A stretch of 60,000 nt of DNA from Membranipora membranacea. Lineage: Eukaryota > Bryozoa > Gymnolaemata > Cheilostomatida > Membraniporidae. The stretch spans positions 5,334,001 to 5,394,000 of the forward strand of contig OU612069.1 in assembly GCA_914767715.1 (NCBI GenBank), read 5' to 3'. The first letter of the stretch is position 1. The number at the start of each line of letters is the position of its first letter. A program made the position numbers and the translations under genes. Under the pieces are notes generated by a model. That model saw only the letters and a list, made by a program, of their open reading frames with translations, had not been told where the DNA came from and did no database searches. Below are positions 48,411-57,751 of the stretch, one piece after another.

Positions 48411-50690
48411 CTTCTTCTGGCCTTGACTTGTTGCTATACAATGGCAGGCGGTGCAGATATTAACACTGCATTGTGTCTCTAATTCATCATCTCTGGCGAC
48501 CTCTGAATTGCCCAATAAATGATGAAATATAAATGAACAAGCGCATACCAAGGGGCGTAAAGAAATTACAAACCTCCCCTTGTTTGCAAACAGTTCATGA
48601 TGAGATTAATATGTCTATGTTTGATTGTGTAATTCTCTATTGTGCATTGACAAGGGCTGCTCTATCAAGTATTGTCTCATTCATTATGTTGTACGGTGAG
48701 TGCAACCAGTAATCTGTACTGATGTTTTCTTTTAAAATACTACACCTGTTGCTTGTATCAATAGCCAAAACATTTGTGACAGATGTCAATCAACCATTGA
48801 TATTGTTGATATCGGTTTACATCGAAATCAGTCATGGAATACAGACCCTACCAAATTATGTTAGTTGTTGTATAACAATGCGGATATTTTGGCTGTAAAT
48901 TCAAAGCTACAGATATTATTCAATTGATATGCTATGACAAACTTGTCTCAATGATGTAGTGGAGGGGAAAGTCAAGTTTTAATGTCAAGTTAGTTGGATT
49001 AAACAGGAAGTGAGTTTTAACCATGAGGCTAGTTTTAGGACTTAAAAGGTGTCGAGAGAGCCGGTAGTAGCATTGGCATTGGCATTGGCATTGGCAAAGT
49101 GGCTGATTTTGAAATGCTACCACCAGCACTCCCGACATCATTTAAGCGCTGATCATGTGTTGTGCTTGATTCACTGCCAGTATTTTGTCTGAGTGAGCGA
49201 TTTAACAACCAGGCTCAGCTCAGGTGCCTGTGTCAGGATGGTTACCCTGTACAATCCTCCACCATTATCAGGCAAATGATATTGTTAAATATGTCTTGGG
49301 CTACACATCCTTGCCATTGCAAACCTTCCATCATGTAACTAAAAAAAAACGGTGTTGAAATAGGTTTGATTTTGGTATTTTTTGCGGTGACAGAGTTGTA
49401 ATAAAATGCCTTTATAATGGTAATATTATATTTTCATGTCAAAATCGCAGGAGGAGGCAGTTTAATGCATATTCAAGAGAACTCAAATGCTAAATATTGG
49501 TAATCACATTTTTAATAAAATCACTCCTGGGAATGATGGAGAGGGAGGGTGGCAATTGTAATGTTATTTGAGACCGATTTTAGAGGTGGAAGGCTGGCTA
49601 AACAGAAAAAAACTAATTTTGTGTGTGGATGGTGTCACTACGAGATGGAGCGCTCTGTTAGCATGCTTACAGCACACTGCCAGCGGTTGGTGCCACAGGA
49701 GCTTTTAGTTTTGAGTCGTGTTAGGAGATCTTATCAGGTCGATTGTTTCATATCCAGCCCCTGTATCCTCGGTGTCTCTCTCCTGACTCGAAGATCACAT
49801 ACTGGCAAGATGCGTGCAGAATACTCACAGAATAAGATTAGCTGGCCGTTTCTATGTAATGCAACCAATTAGATGTCATGATGATCTGATAGCTCTGTTT
49901 TAATATAAGCATTACAATACCAAATACATGGAGGTCGACCTGTAAGATGTTGGGTAAGTCTTTTTCCTAAGCCTGACAGGACAACTGGAATGCAGAGCAA
50001 CCAGTAATACTTTTATTTGGCCATTGTTTGTATTTCGAATTCAACTGAAATATATACTATTCTAATTTATCTCCCTTATTTGGTAAACCACTATGTGAGA
50101 TGATATACGCTTAAGTCGATGATTTCAGTTGAATAGAGAGCAGGTGAAGAATCAAGAGCGATGCCTCTGACGGAAGACACCTTCATTTAGATTGCTGTCG
50201 AGTGTTTCTAAATTTGTTTTTTTCATATTTACAAATTAGAGAGAGTGTTGCTGGCTGTGACAAAGTAGTGGCTATCTAAAGCACCACCCACCCAATGATG
50301 CACTCCAGGCCTATATAAACCAATATAATAAATTAATTATGTCTATTGGTAATGTTAAGTGGTAAGTGTAATACAGGAAACTTCAGTGTATAACATTTAC
50401 ATAGAATTGTGAAGGTCATGAACCTCATTCAAGCTCCACCAAACTTGATATCCCAAACAGTATGGGGTAAGAGGTAAGCAGATTCCTGTCTTGGCACAAT
50501 TGGGTGATTGCACACTGGATCAGTCTCATCGTTACTGTACGTATAATGAGATATTGGAGCATCCAGACATATGGCCTTCAATTTGGAGTTGTGACCCAGT
50601 GCTCAAAAAGAGAGGAAGTCCGAAAAGAAACTGTGATATATTTGGGTTTGATGGATTTCTCCGTTGAGTTAAAAAGATAATTTGTAAGTT
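48411..50690. repeat. tandem duplication, unit B copy 3
   Basis: Collinear with 45930-48410 without the 266-bp MITE. A hexanucleotide GGCATT is expanded to four units at 49071-49096, where copy 2 has one. The similarity ends at 'aaaaagataatttg' near 50683. Confidence 0.85.
49561..49872 (+). pseudogene. BED-like zinc-finger fragment, copy 2
   Basis: The open frame runs about 103 codons with VCGWCHYEMERSVSMLTAHC, the same C-x2-C...H-C spacing as the copy at 47284. The part after the finger has no recognised domain. It may be the N-terminal end of a lost hAT-type transposase or a chance frame kept by recent duplication. Confidence 0.3.
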
Positions 50691-52781
50691 ATTATAATTT
50701 ATATATGATGTGTGTTATGAAAAGTTCTAAGTTCAACATTCTTACAATCAGATAATCTATGCAGTCACACCTGACATCACCAAAAAGTGATTTAAGTGAA
50801 AGCGTTATATTTTGTATATATTGTGCTATCACCAATTCTAAATTAGGCCATCAAAAAATGGAGGTGTTGATATCTGTAGTAAACCAAACCCTCTTATATA
50901 TTTATAATAGAATAACCACGAACGGCAACAACCTGAGAGGTGCTGTAGAGAATATATGGAAGGTAATAGCAGTAGAGCTTGGAAATAGAGGTAATCCTGA
51001 CATGACATCAATAGTATGGCATCTGAAAATCAATTTTACAATAGACCGAAATTGTATTTGGTAAAGATCAAGATGGAGAGCACATTCAACATGGCCTTTG
51101 TTTGCCCTTAAAATCTCTTCGATCAATCTAGGCACCTGACCCATAACCCAATTTAAATCAACAGACTGGCTGTTTCGTACAATTAATATGGCTGTCTAGT
51201 TGTGAGATCGGTCGATCCTCCGATACTGGGCGTCGACCTGTAATAAAATCACTGTGTATAGTCACAGCTTCATTGCTGAGAAGAACATACAGAGTTTAAA
51301 AAACCAGCTAGCCATGTACTTGTGATTAAGAAGTCGGGTTTGCGTTTGAAATTGGCTTATTTTTATAGGAAAAAAAAAATTGAATCCACTGACTGCCAGT
51401 GAGTTTTCTTGCAAGCGACCAACATGGTGTCACATGAACAATTTCCCGAAAAATAGCAATATTTACTCTAAAAACTGAAATTTCATGCTTAAGGTAGAGC
51501 CACGTAGGTCAGCATATATGTATTGACTTTCTATATGCTGTTGGAAAGCTCTCGAGACACGGAAATGTGAATCCAAATTAAAGTATAGCTGCTTCATTTG
51601 ACCTTGCGCTATTCACCAAAGCAATGACATTTTGTGTCAATAGTTCGGGTGATTGAAGCAATATGGTGGTGGTATGGTGGAGATTGATGGCCTGAAACTG
51701 CAGTTACAGGCAAGTTCGTTTTACTACAAGATGAGACAAATCGAGGAATTCTATTGATGAGAAGAATCACAAAATCTCGACTAAAAACACAATTTTCTAC
51801 AACCTTTGAAAATTGATGTCTGTCTATAACATAGTATAAGTGCTGACACTCTGTCAGGGTGGCTGAAAGTGAAACTCAAGGGCAGACTTTCAGCACTTTA
51901 ACTTTGCCATTACTTAACTAACACCTACAGCATAAACACACCTATTATGTCAAAATACCAAAGCTGATAATATACATTGAGGGCTGGAAGTGTTTGAATG
52001 AGATGCTCATCAACACACAGGGGTGGCTTCACGTTGTGGGGCCGGCCATGAGGAGGTTGCACTAGAGAACGCCTCAAAATAGCGCTTGACTCAAGGTTTC
52101 TAGCTGAAGAACTGTGTATAGAGCAGTGGTATGTGCACTGCTGTATGTATTTTGTATGTATGAATGAGAATACAACGTAAACAGCAGTCATACAGGTCAA
52201 GTCAAAGACCTCATGCTACATAGGAGTGTTAATACCATGACCGTGGAAAGAAAATTCCTGAATACATCTATAGAGAAAGGATTTAGATTAGATTTATTTG
52301 GTAATATTGTCAATGACATATTACAATGAAAGTGTTGGAATGTCGCTGTTATTTAAAATCATAGTAATAACAGGTATAAAACTATTTAGAAATCTGCTGG
52401 TCCTTACTTTTAGCAAAAGGTATTGAACTCTTGGGCATGAATAGCAGTTATTTAAAATATGTTCATCCCAGTTGGCATAATTTGTGGCTAAAATACGAAT
52501 CCTTTCGACTACGTAGCTAGTTATATCTACAGAAAAATTATTACGGTTAAAATGTTAAAAAAGTCGAGTTCGTTCTTGAATTGCATTTATTAAAAAAAAA
52601 CACCAGGGAAAATTTGCAGACTAGTAACAACGTTAAACCTATGATTGCAAAAACTGAATTGATCCCGGCATCCAAGCGACCACAATACTCTAATCGCTTA
52701 AAAAGTGTTTAACCCATATGATATTTCTATGTCAAAACTGGAATATATAATAAGAGTAATAAATAGTAACATTTTGTCATC
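50691..52781. other. non-coding stretch downstream of PPCDC
   Basis: No supportable gene. Frames of 101 codons (50759, plus) and 91 codons (51925, minus) are not recognised and lack splice or motif support. PPCDC transcription (minus strand) would end in this region. Confidence 0.45.
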
Positions 52782-53033
52782 TTACACGCCGGGAACCTCA
52801 GGTTGAGACAGAACGTCACACAATTTATCAGTGATTGTCTTTACTTCTGCCATAGCCCCATTTCCTTTATCTCCACAGGCTAACAGTTTGGATACAGTAG
52901 GTATCTCAGTGTACCCCCAATTTATTAGAGTGTCTATATGTGGCTTTGTTATCGGGTGTTCCAGCATACGAGTGTTCATAGCTGCAGCAAACAGGAGAGG
53001 CTTGTTAATATCCCACGCTCTAACTGTACAAGT
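52782..53033 (-). CDS. PPCDC: phosphopantothenoylcysteine decarboxylase, exon 3
   Basis: PPCDC is the flavin enzyme that decarboxylates 4'-phosphopantothenoylcysteine to 4'-phosphopantetheine in coenzyme A synthesis, in the cytosol. The exon follows acceptor ..gtgtttatag and encodes CTVRAWDINKPLLFAAAMNT, then LEHPITKPHID, EIPTVSKLLACGDKGNGAMA and the C-terminus, stopping at 52782-52784. AMNT..M..HP and ACGD.G.GAMAE are the conserved substrate and active-site motifs of the family (the Cys of ACGD is the catalytic one). The phase-0 join to exon 2 is exact. Confidence 0.93.
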   Translation of the reverse strand, partial: TCTVRAWDINKPLLFAAAMNTRMLEHPITKPHIDTLINWGYTEIPTVSKLLACGDKGNGAMAEVKTITDKLCDVLSQPEVPGV

Positions 53034-53934
53034 CTATAAACACAAAAATTAAATTAAATTAAAAAAACATAAAACGATGATTTCACATCGACCAGAAAGT
53101 AGGCTAAAGATTAAATATTGGAGCCTCAAAATCGCAGTCAGTTGTGCAAGCATTTTCGAAGATACAGGATCGCTCGTCAAGATGGAGATAGGTTTCCTGC
53201 TGACCATAAAAGACTAGAGAAACTTTATATCAATGATACTTGAAAGTAAATGCAAGGATATACAAATTCAGATCTAGCCATGTTGCATATCATAGCAAAG
53301 AGCATGCTGTGCTTAATGGTTGTCACGGGAACAAGATGCTAAAACACACCATGTCAAGAGCTCCAGTGACCCATACTGATGCTTTCCAATGGATTTACAA
53401 AACAACTTCTTGACTGCACAAAATGAAATAGAAGATTATTAGTGCCATATCACTCGGGCATTTGGGACTTTTGGAAGTTTTGGGAAAGTTTTGTCCCGAA
53501 ATATCCTAGCACCTGAGATATGAATAATCACCATGATGAATCGTGAGTAATGTGCTATGCATTAAGGTGTGGACAATTTCAAAAACTACCAACATTTCCT
53601 AAAATTTTGAGACACTCCTTAGATACATACATATAGTGTGGAATCTGGTTTTGAATTTACTTTGGTCATTCTAAAGAACTTTAAATTTTGACGTATCATA
53701 TATTACATCATAAGACTACCCGACAGGCAGAAAGGTTGCCATTGAATCATTGATTTTTCTAATGGAAAAATATTACCTCCATTATTCATAGGGTATTCCT
53801 CTACCGTAATCCCTGACCTATAGATAGAGCGATTTATAAGTGAAGGCGGCTGTAAGAGAGTAGCATATAGACGCGACTATCATTTGAAGCATTTTTATAT
53901 TTAGCTTGGATTAAAACCTCTTGTAACCACCGAA

Positions 53935-53988
53935 GCTGAATAGCTCAGTGGTAAAGTGTGCGACTGTACAAAATTCAAATTTTTCAAC
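53935..53988 (+). tRNA. compact tRNA-like segment inside the pogo-type element
   Basis: GCTGAA and TTCAAC can pair as an acceptor stem with one mismatch, followed by an A-box TAGCTCAGTGGTAAAGTG. A T-arm-like AAAATTCAAATTTT follows without a normal anticodon arm. The 5' part (GCTGAATAGCTCAGTG) equals that of the tRNA-like segment in the hAT element. It is too short for a usual tRNA and probably non-functional. Confidence 0.4.
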
Positions 53989-54035
53989 AATCGGCATATC
54001 ATATCTCTCTCACAGTCTTTCAAAATAAATAAAAC

Positions 54036-54188
54036 ATGCCAAGAACCTCATACACCACTCAGCAGAAACTGCAAGTATTGAGAACAGTTGAAAAGAATAA
54101 GAACCTTGACAAGACTGCAAGGGAAATGAACATTAATAGACGCTTAATTCAAAGATGGAGAGCTTCCAAACATCAACTACTGATATGA
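54036..54188 (+). pseudogene. N-terminal HTH of a pogo/CENP-B-type transposase
   Basis: This 50-codon frame starts MPRTSYTTQQKLQVLRTVEK, then DKTAREMNINRRLIQRWRAS, and stops at 54186-54188. The pattern (basic start, KL.VL, helix, TAREMNI, RRLIQRW) is that of the psq/CENP-B N-terminal DNA-binding domain of Tigger transposases. The catalytic DDE part is missing. It could bind the element's ends if expressed, which is inference only. Confidence 0.75.
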
Positions 54189-54204
54189 TTCACTTATAAG
54201 ACAC

Positions 54205-54310
54205 GGTGTCTTATAGCTGTGGGGTGTCTTATAGCTGTGGTGTGTCTTATAGCTGTGGGGTGTCTTATAGCTGTGGGGTGTCTTATAGCTGTGGGGTGTC
54301 TTATAACTGG
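54205..54310 (+). repeat. 18-bp repeat, six copies, inside the pogo-type element
   Basis: Unit GGTGTCTTATAGCTGTGG repeats about six times with few changes; the last copy is diverged (ttataactgg). It resembles the subterminal motif of the element and may be an expanded transposase-binding site. Confidence 0.9.
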
Positions 54311-54484
54311 AGCATTTTTATTTTTTCTGAGGGGGGTGATTCACTTACAAGTCCGGTGACATATAGGTGAGGGATTACAGTATAAACAAATCCTCAAAGC
54401 CACAGAAGTTAAAACTTACAAATTTTATAATTTTCGCACAGTCACTTAATACAACTTTCTAAATGTTTTTACCCTGTGAGTTAT

Positions 54485-54570
54485 CAGGGCGGGGGAGGGG
54501 GGGAGACTGTAGGGATATCTGGGGGAGACTGTGGGGATATCAGCGGGTGGGGGATCGAGACTGGGGGTTT
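54485..54570 (+). repeat. G-rich tract in PPCDC intron 2
   Basis: Multiple runs of 3-7 G (gggcgggggaggggggg, ctgggggag, gtggggg, ctgggggttt) with a repeated 'gggggagactgt.gggatatc' pair. On the plus strand it could form G-quadruplexes; the transcribed (minus-sense) RNA would be C-rich. Confidence 0.7.
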
Positions 54571-54587
54571 TAGAAAGTTTCACTCAC

Positions 54588-54716
54588 CAGTAGATTGTCA
54601 CAGAGGCCATTAGCTATCTTTGCTAGAGTGTTAGCGCTCAGGGGAGCGATCAACATTACATCCGCCCATTTACCGAGCTCTATGTGCAGAACGTCATCAC
54701 CAAGTTTACTCCAGGC
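54588..54716 (-). CDS. PPCDC: phosphopantothenoylcysteine decarboxylase, exon 2
   Basis: The 129-nt exon (43 codons, phase 0 both sides) lies between acceptor ..tatttgttgcag and donor GTGAGTG. It encodes AWSKLGDDVLHIELGKWADV, then MLIAPLSANTLAKIANGLCD and NLL. The catalytic His of H-I-(E/D)-L, and the APLSANT(L/M)AK.A.G.CDNLL flavin/substrate segment, are conserved. It reads on from exon 1 at DEWA and into exon 3 at TCTVRAW, as in animal PPCDC proteins. Confidence 0.93.
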
Positions 54717-55001
54717 CTGCAACAAATATAAATATCAGTATCTGCAGGGTCGAATATCTACTTTTATTCATATGTGAAATGTTAGGTCTTCAACAATTGT
54801 AGTGTGGAGCCTGGGTGCTAAGTTGACGTGCAAGAATCTCTAGCTGACTGTATCAATTCAGTCACAACTCTGTGATCTATGTACAGACAACTAATTGCGA
54901 TTATTAAACTGTTAAGATCATAGCCTTGGAAAGGGTTACATAAAAATTAATTTAGAGAGAACATGGATCAAGTTTGATCCATTTTTCCAGTGTTAGAATA
55001 G

Positions 55002-55021
55002 CCCCCCCCCCCCCCCCCCCC
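55002..55021. repeat. poly-C tract in PPCDC intron 1
   Basis: About 20 uninterrupted C residues. The length is likely uncertain because of sequencing or replication slippage. Confidence 0.9.
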
Positions 55022-55229
55022 ACTGGCACATGTGATCTCAGTGTTGCACAACAGCATATTTTACCAAGGAGACATCTATAGAAAACATAAAAAAATCTGC
55101 TGTCACCTGGACTTGAACCACGGCCACGCCAATGTTCTTTGATGCTATCCGCTCGGCCGGGTGGTATTTCCATGGCTTGAGTCCTGAAAAAAATGTCAGG
55201 TCGATCCTTTGAACTGAATTGATACTCAC

Positions 55230-55429
55230 GGCCCATTCATCAGCGTCTGTGTAATACTGTACAGCCTCGGTGCATTCTCTGACTGCTGAGCTGACTCCGT
55301 AAGAATAACTTTGATGGAGGCATTTTCCAACCAACTCTTGATTGAGGCAACAAGAGGTTCAAGTTTTACTGAGGCAACGCTTCCACTACACCCGATCAAG
55401 ACATTCTTACTCTTAGATGTGGTAGCCAT
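55230..55429 (-). CDS. PPCDC: phosphopantothenoylcysteine decarboxylase, exon 1 (apparent 1-nt frameshift)
   Basis: ATG at 55427-55429 begins MATTSKSKNVLIGCSGSVAS, then VKLEPLVASIKSWLENASIK and VILTESA: the flavin-binding GxSGSVA start of the family. After about codon 45 the expected end, YYTDADEW, is in another frame. The exon is 200 nt, one short of the 201 needed for its donor (GTGAGT) to match phase-0 exon 2. Either one base has been lost between about 55268 and 55297, or the assembly has an error. With the frame restored the protein would be about 193 residues, close to the human length. Confidence 0.9.
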
Positions 55430-56591
55430 TTCTGTATCTTGTTTTCTTCAATAGGCTGGAATAGAAAAACAATTTTTTGTTAAAAAGAAGCAAAGGGGAC
55501 ACAACTGCTGGCCAACAGCTAGCTCTGCAATAAATAAATATTAATCAAATTTTCCTGTTTTCTGGTTGATCCCATTTTACTGGTCAGCTACGGGCTGTTC
55601 GAATGAGGCAACTCCGAACGCAGGCAAAACGGAGAATACATGATCAAGCTATCATGGCGTGAAATAGATATGAACATTTGTAAGGGATCTTTCATAGATT
55701 CAAAACACCACTTATCTTAAAACGAGTTTAAACAATGGCTACCCTAAAGTGGAATTTATTATAATGATAAATACATATGTTGACACTTCAAGGCTATATA
55801 AACCCATACAATGTAAATCGGTTATATCATACATATTTTTACGTTGGGTAGAATGATAAAATTAAATACTACCCAAAAGACAGATGCAAAAACGTGGGAA
55901 GCATGTCATCACCTCATGAGCATCAATGCCCATATACAAGAACAGAGCCGCAAACTTGGCATCCTTACTGAAGCCAGGCAATCTCATTACTTCATAGTAA
56001 GCAAAACTAGTTATATCACCAGTGCAGTGGTGGCCACTTCTTTCAACGACTTGATGATTATCCGATTTAAATTGAATTAATTCTGAAATTCATGACTTAC
56101 TTACAGTATACACAAACTTGACAACTCCTAAATTCATGTACAAAGTGAATGTATGACATATATGCACCCTCCTGGCCTGTCTTGACAAGCTTAGTTCGAA
56201 CAAAGCTTGTCAAGACAGCCTTACACCCTCCCTGATGACAGCAACATCAAGACTTCAGACCTAGAATAGCCCTAAGGAGGGACTCAGGAGTCCTTGATCG
56301 AATGTAGCCTACTCACTGCAACACTAACTATTGATAGAAATACTATACATAAACATCTGGCAAATACGTTAGATATATCCGTATACAAGCAGATCGATCA
56401 TCTGCAAGACAGTTACCCATAACTCATGGCTGTGGTACGGGAAATCTCGAAAGGGTGGAACACCTGGCCGTTACCGGGCTAGGGTTTGGTTCTCAGGCTA
56501 ACGGTATCTAGCTAACCAAACTCACCATGAATGAGCCGAGAGAGGATAACTCCTGGGTAGAGAATTCCTGGATAGCTATCTTCAGCCTAGA
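55430..56591. other. upstream region of PPCDC, non-coding
   Basis: Just upstream of the ATG a minus-strand acceptor-like '..tattccag' suggests a 5' UTR exon. No promoter element is certain. It includes a 42-nt near-perfect palindrome at 56177-56218. Frames here are short and unrecognised. Confidence 0.4.
56177..56218. repeat. 42-nt palindrome with one mismatch pair
   Basis: Arms CTGTCTTGACAAGCTT and AAGCTTGTCAAGACAG are perfect reverse complements, and the centre contains the palindrome GTTCGAAC between two A residues. Confidence 0.9.
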
Positions 56592-56855
56592 GAGGGTCGT
56601 ACTGGTGGCAAAGCCAACCTAGCAGAGCTGTTTCCTGAGGGTCGTACTGGTGGCAAAGCCAACCTAGCAGAGCTGTTTACTGAGGGTCGTACTGGTGGCA
56701 AAGCCAACCTAGCAGAGCTGTTTACTGAGGGTCATACTGGTGGCAAAGCCAACCTAGCAGAGCTGTTTACTGAGGGTCGTACTGGTGGCAAAGCCAACCT
56801 AGCAGAGCTGTTTACTGAGGGTCTTACTGGTGGCAAAGCCAACCTAGCAGAGCTG
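56592..56855 (+). repeat. 45-bp minisatellite, about six units
   Basis: The unit begins GAGGGTCGTACTGGTGGCAA and recurs at 56592, 56637, 56682, 56727, 56772 and 56817, with single-base changes (for example gtcata, gtctta). The period is a multiple of three, and one plus-strand frame is open through all units and beyond, to a stop at 56886-56888. The repeat encodes GGKANLAELFTEGRT. There is no ATG in that frame. It adjoins the possible LTR of the gypsy element and may belong to it. Confidence 0.9.
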
Positions 56856-56856
56856 G

Positions 56857-57373
56857 TGTCTCGAGTAGCTTACAAGCGGAGCTTGTAGCGGGTGCATTTA
56901 TATCTGATAGTATACGTTGCGAAGCGGGATGTACCCTGACCTTGCCCTCTGAGCAGATTGAGCGGGACGCACCCGGAACCTGGACTGTGTAGCCTTAGCT
57001 ATATGAGGTGTATTGACTATATATTCAGACCGGACACTGAAACGCACTTCCCGGGAGTAATATTGGAAATGCGATAGACTGTCTGTGATAATACTGTAAG
57101 ACGGTGCAGCCGTCTTAATATTGAGTTCCATGTCGATAATTGCTAAGATTAAATGTGTATAGAATATATATTTATGATGTCCGTGAGATTGCTTCTGCAA
57201 TAAATATATATATGTTGAAGCCGTCTACATGATATTGATAATATAATATGTTCCAGTTTAAATCAGGGTAGATAACCCTTTTCACATCAGAATGACTCTG
57301 TTTGACTTTGAATATTCTATATTTAGAATATTCAAAATTAGTAGGCATGATACATCCATTATAATAGCAGACA
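56857..57373 (-). mobile_element. possible 3' LTR of the gypsy element
   Basis: It lies 3' of the pol gene. It is bounded by TGTC (56857) and GACA (57373), the minimal inverted ends of an LTR, with a purine-rich minus-strand GAGGGGACAAC at 57380-57390 just outside it as a candidate polypurine tract. It contains two hairpins (57102-57119 and 57308-57337). Without the 5' LTR, which is outside the window, the limits are a guess and the minisatellite could be included. Confidence 0.3.
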
Positions 57374-57751
57374 GCAAGAGTTGTCCCCTCAATAATGCGT
57401 GTTACTGGGCTCGCTTCATTATTTATAGCCTCAAAACTACCTCAGTTGCCTCAATATAAAATTATGTGTGAAACACATCATATATTTTATTTTAATGCCC
57501 AGCAGATAAGAACTTTGGCTATCATAAACTACCAATTCCATTACTGTGGCTCTGTACATGCTGAAGTGAATCCTGTGGGTCACTGGTCTGGTGGGAATTG
57601 ATAATAACTAAGGTGAGTAATATTTTCTATGTGTCATGTGTTCAGCAACACATTTGAATGACTGACAGAGAGATAGATAGTCATAGCCTAATAATCTAAG
57701 GATAAATAGCCATGAATGTATAGTAATATATATAGATATGTTCAACTCAGT
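57374..57751 (-). other. untranslated 3' part of the gypsy element
   Basis: Between the pol stop and the candidate polypurine tract. It is non-coding on the minus strand, with short frames only on the other strand. No env-like gene is seen. Confidence 0.5.

Larger units (their letters stand above)
53804..54380 (+). mobile_element. non-autonomous pogo/Tigger-type element in PPCDC intron 2
   Basis: The ends are CCGTAATCCCTGACCTATA and, reverse-complemented, CTGTAATCCCTCACCTATA, flanked by TA on both sides (53802-53803 and 54381-54382). TA target duplication and a transposase remnant with a pogo-type HTH fit Tc1/pogo transposons. The 577-bp element contains a short HTH frame, an 18-bp repeat array, and a tRNA-like segment. 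Confidence 0.85.

Noticed and set aside
51925-52200. 91-codon minus-strand frame with a GC-richer centre
   Set aside because: It reads somewhat protein-like (PPHGRPHNVKPPLCVDEHL) but I recognise no family and see no splice sites or second copy.
54952-55334. Minus-strand frames of 94 and 98 codons overlapping PPCDC exon 1
   Set aside because: They run into intron 1 through the poly-C tract; only the part ending YYTDADEW is real exon, already annotated.
56898-57200. 100-codon minus-strand frame left of the gypsy pol
   Set aside because: It falls inside the possible LTR, has no env-like or other motif, and is best read as non-coding.
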